DNA of 5,417 nucleotides from CAYGTS01 sp964352905 (GTDB taxonomy: Bacteria; Pseudomonadota; Gammaproteobacteria; JAHCLG01), in assembly GCA_964352905.1 (NCBI GenBank), contig CAYGTS010000157.1:1-5417 (forward strand). Reading direction: 5' to 3'. The notes under the pieces are model-generated. The model was not told where the DNA came from and searched no databases. It saw only the letters and a program-made list of their open reading frames with translations. Below, in pieces: positions 1 through 5,417 of the stretch (positions are counted from its first letter, which is position 1; each line of letters starts with the position of its first letter). A program made the position numbers and the translations under genes.

Positions 1-9
1 ACAAACCCT

Positions 10-76
10 GGATTGCCGCGCTTCGCTCGCAATGACGGATCCGTCATTGCGAGGAGCGTAGCGACAAAGCAATCTC
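10..76. repeat. Head-to-head pair of short dispersed palindromic repeat arms
   Basis: Left arm 10-40 and right arm 41-76 are imperfect inverted copies joined at a GGATCC centre (37-42). Positions 26-53 form a perfect 28-bp palindrome. Beyond it the arms still pair with a small bulge: the left arm has a GC-rich CGCGCTTCGCTCGC segment where the complement of the right arm reads TTTGTCGCTACGCTCCTCGC, and both end in GATTGC. Arms of this type (CGTCATTGCGAG..., ending ...GCAATC) resemble multicopy palindromic elements I know from intracellular bacterial genomes, but copy number cannot be seen here. In RNA it would fold into a strong hairpin. No T-run follows on either strand, so it is not a canonical intrinsic terminator. 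The right arm overlaps the end of the exonuclease gene and contains its TGA (44-46). Confidence 0.8.
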
Positions 77-838
77 ATAATCAATCGTTAGCGGCGCATG
101 ATCGGAAAAACGTTGGGCTTTATAAATTTCCGCGTGTTTTACCGTATCGGCTAGCTTGTTTGAAATAATGTGATAATCAATCCGCCAGCCCACATTGTTA
201 GCCCAGGCTTGGCCACGATTGGACCACCATGTGTATTGTTCGGCTTGTTGATTCACGCAACGAAAAGCATCGGTATATTGTTCTTTGTTAAATAAATTAT
301 CCATCCACTGGCGTTCTTCGGGTAAACAACCGGAATTTTTTTGATTGCCACTAAAATTTTTAATATCGATACGTTGGTGAACGGTGTTCCAATCGCCACA
401 AATAATGTAATCACGCTGTTTTTTACGTAATGCTTGCAAGTGCTGTAAAAAATTATCCATAAAGCTAAATTTAACTTGTTGCCGCTCATCGCCACTGGAA
501 CCAGATGGTAAGTAAAGTGAAGCAACGCTTAGTTTATCAAAATCAACTTGAATATAACGGCCTTCCTGATCAGCTGTGGCAAACCCCAGCCCATAATGCA
601 CTTTTTTAGGTTTAAGTTTGCTATAAATCGCAACGCCTGAATAACCTTTTTTTTCGGCATCAAAGTAATAGCAATGATAATCACGCGGATGAAAAATTTC
701 ATCGGTGAGTTGATCTTGTTGTGCTTTGGTTTCTTGTAAACACACGATGTCGGCTTGGCACGTTTGCAACCAATCATAAAATCCTTTGCGAGCAGCGGCT
801 CGGATCCCATTTAAATTTAATGTTATAATGCGCGTCAC
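44..838 (-). CDS. xthA: Exodeoxyribonuclease III family protein (Crc-like lineage, catalytic residues kept)
   Basis: This is a metal-dependent endonuclease/exonuclease/phosphatase-fold enzyme, probably a cytoplasmic AP endonuclease and 3'-5' exonuclease of base excision repair. In the 264-residue product the key residues are visible: N8 and N10 (LNLNG), metal-binding E36 (LQETK), Y109, D149 and N151 (GDWN), D221 (WRIDY), and D246-H247 (FSDHAPL). Overall it is closest to Pseudomonas Crc (shared GLGF.TAD..GRY, FDK, LPSG.SGDE, KNF/KNW, FS.HAPL). Crc has degenerate residues at these sites, whereas this protein keeps them, so an active nuclease is more likely than an RNA-regulatory Crc. I chose the GTG start at 838 because a GGAG Shine-Dalgarno sits 6 nt upstream and the product then begins MTRIITLNLNG, as family members do. 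An ATG at 850 would add four residues (MEWI) without a clear ribosome site. The last residues (about IALSLRSSQ) and the stop come from the palindromic repeat. It is divergent from pyrE, as crc is linked to pyrE in Pseudomonas. Confidence 0.93.
   Translation of the reverse strand: MTRIITLNLNGIRAAARKGFYDWLQTCQADIVCLQETKAQQDQLTDEIFHPRDYHCYYFDAEKKGYSGVAIYSKLKPKKVHYGLGFATADQEGRYIQVDFDKLSVASLYLPSGSSGDERQQVKFSFMDNFLQHLQALRKKQRDYIICGDWNTVHQRIDIKNFSGNQKNSGCLPEERQWMDNLFNKEQYTDAFRCVNQQAEQYTWWSNRGQAWANNVGWRIDYHIISNKLADTVKHAEIYKAQRFSDHAPLTIDYEIALSLRSSQ
821..829 (+). promoter_or_regulatory. Extended -10 promoter for pyrE, inside the xthA 5' coding end
   Basis: TGTTATAAT is a perfect sigma-70 extended -10 (TGn plus TATAAT at 824-829). 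No good -35 hexamer is present 16-18 bp upstream, which fits extended -10 promoters. Transcription would start near 836-838, giving a leader of about 27 nt before the pyrE ATG at 864. The element lies within the first codons of the divergent exonuclease gene. The activity is inferred from sequence only. Confidence 0.55.
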
Positions 839-844
839 GATCCA

Positions 845-848
845 CTCC
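845..848 (-). promoter_or_regulatory. Shine-Dalgarno (GGAG) deciding the xthA GTG start
   Basis: On the minus strand GGAG is followed by six bases (TGGATC) and then GTG at 838-836, which is ideal spacing. The site overlaps the alternative upstream ATG (850-848), which itself has no purine-rich site before it. This favours GTG initiation for the exonuclease gene. Confidence 0.6.
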
Positions 849-863
849 ATTATTGAGAAAAGT

Positions 864-1505
864 ATGACTGAAAATCAACGCCAGTTTATTGAATTTGCGC
901 TAGCACATCAAGCATTACGTTTTGGCACCTTTACCTTAAAATCAGGTCGCAACAGTCCCTATTTTTTTAATCTCGGCTGCTTTAATAGTGGTGCTAGTTT
1001 ACGCGTTTTAGGGGAATTTTATGCAACCTGTATACAAGCTGCAGGTATTGAATTTGATATGCTGTTTGGCCCTGCCTATAAAGGCATTCCATTAGTCGCC
1101 AGCATTAGCATTGCGTTTAGCCAGCTTTATCACCGCGATATACCGTTTTGTTTTAATCGCAAAGAAACAAAAGATCATGGCGAAGGTGGGCAATTGGTTG
1201 GCAGTGCGCTGCAGGGCAAGGTTATTATTGTCGATGATGTGATCACCGCTGGCACGGCTATCAATGAAGTGTATCCTTTCTTACAGCAAGCCAACGCAGA
1301 ATTAGCCGGTATTGCGATTGCACTCAATCGCCAAGAAAAAACCAATCAAGGCGAAAATGCGATTGCAAATATTGAAAAAAAATATGAGACGCAAGTGTTA
1401 AGCCTGATCCAATTCCAAGATTTGCTTGATTATTTGCAAGTCGATCAAAAAAATCATGCTACTTTAAAATTAATGCAAGCTTATTATCAGCAGTTTGGTT
1501 GTTAA
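864..1505 (+). CDS. pyrE: Orotate phosphoribosyltransferase
   Basis: It catalyses orotate + PRPP to orotidine 5'-monophosphate + diphosphate, the fifth step of de novo UMP synthesis, in the cytoplasm as a dimer. The product is 213 residues, the same length as E. coli PyrE, and collinear with it. Visible signatures: the N-terminal QRQFIEFAL segment; substrate-contact K26 (TLKSGR) and SPYFFN (31-36); FGPAYKGIP (68-76); the mobile catalytic loop RKETKDHGEGG (99-109); and the PRPP-binding motif IVDDVITAGTA (122-132). I chose the ATG at 864 because it gives the family N-terminus and has a modest GAG site 6 nt upstream (855-857). The frame is open further upstream to a TTG at 786, but that stretch is antisense to the exonuclease gene and does not belong to the family. 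It is transcribed divergently from xthA and converges on the large OTU gene, whose stop lies 44 bp beyond. Confidence 0.97.
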   Translation: MTENQRQFIEFALAHQALRFGTFTLKSGRNSPYFFNLGCFNSGASLRVLGEFYATCIQAAGIEFDMLFGPAYKGIPLVASISIAFSQLYHRDIPFCFNRKETKDHGEGGQLVGSALQGKVIIVDDVITAGTAINEVYPFLQQANAELAGIAIALNRQEKTNQGENAIANIEKKYETQVLSLIQFQDLLDYLQVDQKNHATLKLMQAYYQQFGC

Positions 1506-1549
1506 TGACTATCCACACCCAAAGTGATTAGAAATCAGGTTCTCTCTTC

Positions 1550-4500
1550 TCATCTTGCACGCATTCGGCATAAATCTTGCGGCATAGTAACAACCGATAA
1601 ATAATGGTTCCCCGTATAGGCAAGTTCTACGATAGATTTGTCTTGAGGTAATTCATTTACACTATTGGTGTGGTTATATCTATTATCTTCATCACAGTAA
1701 TGATAAACAAAGCCACTTTCCGGTAAGCGTGTATCAACAATGGCGATAGCTACATTAAATTGGCGTACTAGTTCAATAATTTCTTCATGACCTGCCCATT
1801 CACCATCTTTGAAACTATCACCTTGGATCCTGTGACGTAAAGACGTATGTGGTTCCATACCCGCAGGTACGGTACCTAAAAAATCATGTTGCTGTAATTG
1901 CATTTGATGAATTACCGCCTCATAAAAACAGTTACCGTTAGCTGTAACATCCTGTAACTCCCAACCAGGGATTTTACTGGGTCCTATACGAACTTGTTCT
2001 TTAGCAAGCCGTTGCGATTCTGCTGTTATCTCAGCGGGAATATCGTCTTGCCGAGAGCCTGCAAAAAAACCATGCTTTCCAGAGGAGGTAATGGCACGAT
2101 AAGAACGTCTTGCTTTTATAGGTGCTATTTCGAACTGGGCTAAAACGGCAAGTGCTTGTTCATCATCTTCTTCTGTATTGTTAAGAATTTGATTACTCTG
2201 ATTATAATATTTACAAATTTCTAGTGAGTCAGTATCAGGCAAATTATAATGTTTGCAAAGTCGCAATACATTTCTTTCCATGGCGCTAATCCAGCGCTCA
2301 ACATGGCTTCTAATCATTTGCTGACTTTCGAGTAAATTGAGTAACAATGGTGGTGGCTCAGTTGTCAGTGTGCCTTGATGAATTAAATTTAATACGTGGC
2401 CTATGACACTTAATTTACCATCAAAAAAATTCAGTCGTTCTTGTTGCTTAATTAACTCTTCGTTGGTAATTTTTCCATCTTTTGCTTGAATTTCTAATTG
2501 ACGATACACGCGCGTAATATCACCCCGTAATAGGGCAATACGGTTGTTTAACACTTGTAGTAATCCAATTGTAATATGCCAACGTTCAATGGAGCCTAGA
2601 TCTGTTTTTAATCGCTCAATTTCGCGATCATGCGTTGACCACAATGCTCGCATATCCTGCCGTGAAGGTTTAGCTTCTGCTAATTTCTTACCTTGCAATG
2701 CAAGTGCTGTTTGCTCTGTAATAGCAAAGCTAATTTTTGGATCAGTCTTGCCTTGAGTTTGCTTACTAATTTGCTGTAAACGCTGCACTTCATATTCGCT
2801 AGCAAAACGTACTGGTATTTTTTTATCAGGCCGTTCATTACTAGCATAAGTATGCGTTATTGGTACGACTGTTGTTTCATCATTAATATTAAGCTGTAAT
2901 TCTCGTGGATAAATAATTTGCAACAATGTTAGGCCAAGTGGGTTACCTTCTTTATCCGTTGCCGGCAAATCATCTAGCCCAGAAGGATTAGCATCCTTCC
3001 ATAATAGTCGATTCAATTCCATGAGCAATTCTTCTGAGTTTTCAGGGAAACGCATCTCGTCTAAATTAATAAGTTGGTCACGTTGCATAATCGCTCGTAA
3101 CAACAAACTAGCAATCATGTCGCCTAACTGATAAGCACTGCGTTGGCTTAAGCGTGCTAAAACAGGTTGGTAAAGTTCACAAAAAAATAAGGTACAAACT
3201 TTAAGCGGATCTTTTTCTTCCGAATTCGCAGCCACATGGCTTAATAAATGACTCCAATAAATAAACGCATTGCGCACGCGGGTATCATCTGGTTTATGAT
3301 GCATTAGTTCTTTGTAAAAATGTTTAATATGTAAAATACGTGGGATAGCATCGATTAAACCAGCATGCTCTTCAACATGATGATGCGTTTTTTCGATCCC
3401 TTCATAAATTGTTTTAGCAACTTTCGAAACACCTTCTAATAGCTTAAAAGCTGCTAAACCATAAGGAAAAAAGATTGCCCCACCTTCTATAAGCATTGAT
3501 GCAAAGTTCAATGCCTTCATCGCATACTCATTATTATGTGGGTCATCTTTTTTGTAAGGTGATTCAAATGAACCAAACTCTTCAGCGGGTTTAAATTGTG
3601 CTTTAAGGTATGGCTCGATTTCACTTGCTGCTGTATAACCGCGTAAACGCGAATATAATGCGGCACGAAAACAACTTGCCGCAGAATTCGCCATGACGCC
3701 ACGTGGCTTTGTTTCTTTTACTAGCGTATCTTTAATCTGTTGTAAATGATTCATCAAGGTGGTGAGCGCCTCTTCAGGTATCGCGCAATTTGCTGCAAAC
3801 ATCGTTAAAGCATGTTGTAACATGGCAAAAGTATCAAGATAACTGGCTTGCTCAGGAAATTTGTAACCGAAGGAAATACCTTCTTTTTGATACTGCTTAA
3901 TAGCTTCAAGTACTTCATGAGCAAATAATTGTAACCGCTCTGCTGCATTTAAAGTTGTTTGGTTATCACGCTTTTGCTTAAGTTCTTTAATAGATAAATC
4001 ACCATTACAACTTGATTTTAACCAAGGTATTAACATTTCTTCTAATAAAAAGACTAAATGGTTGTCATGTGTTTTTTCCAGGCGTTGGTACCATTGCTCT
4101 AGTTCAGCATCGCCAGCAATAATTTTACTTCTGCCGTGGTTTGAATCGAGGCGAATTGCTTCAAAAACCTGCCATTTCTCTTCTTCAGTTAAAAGGTAAT
4201 CGTTCAGTAATAAATGTAGATATTCTTGATTATCTTTTAATATTTGTGGTGAATAATTTCTACCATCTAGCTTAAAGACATCTCGTGATTGTAATAGCTG
4301 CATAAAAGCGGCGTAAATTTCCTGTGGTGTTGCATTAGGAATTTCTAATTTTACCATTTTTGCTGTAGCCATCGCATGCTGATAATTCTCAATTTCCTTA
4401 ACTTTTGCCAGTATTTTTTCAAAATCCGCATACATTGAGAGGTCATCATTGAAGATACCACAATACAAATAATACTGATAAATATCCTTCAGGGCCTTAG

Positions 4501-5417
4501 CTTTTGCCCCCACAGGTTGTGATAATATTTTTTCAATACCCTTATGGCTTGAGGTGCTATAATGTAAGCCAACACGATACCAATAAAAAGAAGTATCTTC
4601 TGGATAAGCCGAAGACACCAGAGCAGAGCTCTCTTCAATAATTTGACCAATTCGAACGGCATTTTCTGCAGGGGAGCAAGTTTTCCCCACGAAAGGTTGT
4701 AAGCCAATGCGTGACCAGAGTAATAATACACGATCATTCAGCGGCTGACGCTGTAAAAGTGTGGCACGTTGTGGATCACCGCTGAAGGCTTCATACAACC
4801 ATGTCATCGCCTGCGTTATGTCACATTGAGAAAAGTTTTGCGTGATGGTTTGATTTTCATCAACTGAATAAACAAGCGCGGTATCAGGTTGCTCAATTAA
4901 CCGTTTTAGTAAAGCTTCATGATGGGGTATCAAACCATATTCTCTGTTTTCCATTTGCGCACGTAACCAGGCAATCGTTTGATGAGTTAAGTTAGTCTGA
5001 TTAAATAAATGATAATGAACATTGGCTAATAATCTTAGTAAATTCTCTCGTTTACTCTGCAAAATAAATGAGAAGAAAACCCCATCAATTACATCCGCTA
5101 TAATAAAGGTCAAAAATTTAAGTAGCTGTGTGTCATTTAGTGGTTTATCTTTTAAAACAGCATGATAGATTCGAACTTTATCGTTAACAGCCAGGACTGG
5201 AGCATATTCTCCCTTGCAAAAAAGTGCAACCTGTGGACTATTTGTTAACATATCTATCAGTTGAGTATATTTTTCTGGCTTTGCATATAATCGGCTAAAA
5301 GTGTTTCGATCTATGATGAGACGCTTTAGGGTAGGCAATTGAGTTAACAAGGTTGTTAAGTTTACCCAAGCTGCATCAGAAAAACTATGAAGATCATTTC
5401 CGCTTAGATCCAGCTGC
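1550..5417 (-). CDS. Large LRR protein with C-terminal OTU-like cysteine protease domain (5' end beyond window)
   Basis: The frame is open from the right edge to the TGA at 1550-1552: 1288 visible residues, numbered here from the edge. A TTG at 5350 could be taken as a start, but the 22 codons upstream are in frame, stop-free and encode an LRR unit, so the gene begins outside the window. Order of parts: leucine-rich repeats at about 2-70 (LDLSGNDL, then LIIDRNTF 31 residues later); a long, mostly helical region of about 1000 residues that I cannot assign; a hydrophobic stretch at about 635-662 that might touch membrane; a probable helical or coiled segment at about 930-1030; and an OTU domain at about 1151-1278. 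The OTU signatures are VTANGNCFYEAV (nucleophile C1163), DGEWAGHEEI (W1207) followed by VAIAIVD, and TGNHYLSVV (H1271). OTU proteases cleave ubiquitin chains, so a secreted effector acting in a eukaryotic host is the likely role, by inference. No secretion signal is visible; the C-terminus is basic (CRMRAR). Two positions that usually hold Asp/Asn near Cys and His are altered. Confidence 0.85.
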   Translation of the reverse strand, partial: QLDLSGNDLHSFSDAAWVNLTTLLTQLPTLKRLIIDRNTFSRLYAKPEKYTQLIDMLTNSPQVALFCKGEYAPVLAVNDKVRIYHAVLKDKPLNDTQLLKFLTFIIADVIDGVFFSFILQSKRENLLRLLANVHYHLFNQTNLTHQTIAWLRAQMENREYGLIPHHEALLKRLIEQPDTALVYSVDENQTITQNFSQCDITQAMTWLYEAFSGDPQRATLLQRQPLNDRVLLLWSRIGLQPFVGKTCSPAENAVRIGQIIEESSALVSSAYPEDTSFYWYRVGLHYSTSSHKGIEKILSQPVGAKAKALKDIYQYYLYCGIFNDDLSMYADFEKILAKVKEIENYQHAMATAKMVKLEIPNATPQEIYAAFMQLLQSRDVFKLDGRNYSPQILKDNQEYLHLLLNDYLLTEEEKWQVFEAIRLDSNHGRSKIIAGDAELEQWYQRLEKTHDNHLVFLLEEMLIPWLKSSCNGDLSIKELKQKRDNQTTLNAAERLQLFAHEVLEAIKQYQKEGISFGYKFPEQASYLDTFAMLQHALTMFAANCAIPEEALTTLMNHLQQIKDTLVKETKPRGVMANSAASCFRAALYSRLRGYTAASEIEPYLKAQFKPAEEFGSFESPYKKDDPHNNEYAMKALNFASMLIEGGAIFFPYGLAAFKLLEGVSKVAKTIYEGIEKTHHHVEEHAGLIDAIPRILHIKHFYKELMHHKPDDTRVRNAFIYWSHLLSHVAANSEEKDPLKVCTLFFCELYQPVLARLSQRSAYQLGDMIASLLLRAIMQRDQLINLDEMRFPENSEELLMELNRLLWKDANPSGLDDLPATDKEGNPLGLTLLQIIYPRELQLNINDETTVVPITHTYASNERPDKKIPVRFASEYEVQRLQQISKQTQGKTDPKISFAITEQTALALQGKKLAEAKPSRQDMRALWSTHDREIERLKTDLGSIERWHITIGLLQVLNNRIALLRGDITRVYRQLEIQAKDGKITNEELIKQQERLNFFDGKLSVIGHVLNLIHQGTLTTEPPPLLLNLLESQQMIRSHVERWISAMERNVLRLCKHYNLPDTDSLEICKYYNQSNQILNNTEEDDEQALAVLAQFEIAPIKARRSYRAITSSGKHGFFAGSRQDDIPAEITAESQRLAKEQVRIGPSKIPGWELQDVTANGNCFYEAVIHQMQLQQHDFLGTVPAGMEPHTSLRHRIQGDSFKDGEWAGHEEIIELVRQFNVAIAIVDTRLPESGFVYHYCDEDNRYNHTNSVNELPQDKSIVELAYTGNHYLSVVTMPQDLCRMRAR

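Noticed and set aside
786..863. Upstream extension of the pyrE reading frame from a TTG at 786
   Set aside because: The added 26 residues are the antisense of the exonuclease N-terminus, are not found in PyrE proteins, and the ATG at 864 gives the exact family length.
1525..1537. Small inverted repeat TGATT-AGA-AATCA between pyrE and the large gene, as a terminator
   Set aside because: The 5-bp AT-rich stem is too weak and no T-run follows; it could arise by chance.
1550..1600. C-terminal Dot/Icm-type secretion signal in the large protein
   Set aside because: The tail (PQDLCRMRAR) is basic with no glutamate-rich block, so no signal can be claimed from sequence.
2455..2500. EF-hand-like stretch KDGKITNEE in the large protein
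   Set aside because: The loop lacks the acidic residues at positions 1 and 3 of a calcium-binding EF-hand, so the resemblance is limited to the second half.
2544..2756. Plus-strand open frame of 70 codons
   Set aside because: It lies wholly within the intact large gene on the other strand, has no recognisable content and no convincing ribosome site; the same goes for the short frames at 253-525, 529-810, 3517-3702 and 4489-4737.

Overview
The window looks like chromosome from an AT-rich gammaproteobacterium (G+C about 40% by eye). PyrE is close to the E. coli protein over its full length. The exonuclease III-family protein is closest to the Crc protein that sits beside pyrE in Pseudomonas. 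A very large LRR/OTU-protease protein and a dispersed palindromic repeat of a kind common in obligate intracellular bacteria suggest a host-associated lineage, perhaps near the Legionellales. That placement is inference.

Layout: at the left edge (10-76) two arms of a short dispersed repeat meet head to head, forming a perfect 28-bp palindrome at their junction. The right arm overlaps the 3' end of an exonuclease III/Crc-family gene on the minus strand (44-838) and supplies its last residues and its stop codon. Divergent from it is pyrE (864-1505, plus strand), for orotate phosphoribosyltransferase. The two start codons are only 25 bp apart, so the apparent pyrE promoter, a perfect extended -10, lies inside the first codons of the exonuclease gene.

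After a 44-bp gap, from 1550 to the right edge, there is one uninterrupted minus-strand reading frame of 1288 visible codons. It is convergent with pyrE and runs off the window, so its true start is not here. Its visible N-terminus carries leucine-rich repeats, a long helical middle region has no domain I can name, and the C-terminus is an OTU-type cysteine protease domain. This is the most interesting object in the window: a candidate secreted deubiquitinase-like effector with unusual residues around the catalytic Cys and His.

xthA and pyrE are housekeeping genes (DNA repair and pyrimidine synthesis) in a conserved divergent pair. The large gene has no evident functional link to them and is probably an accessory gene lodged next to this conserved pair.
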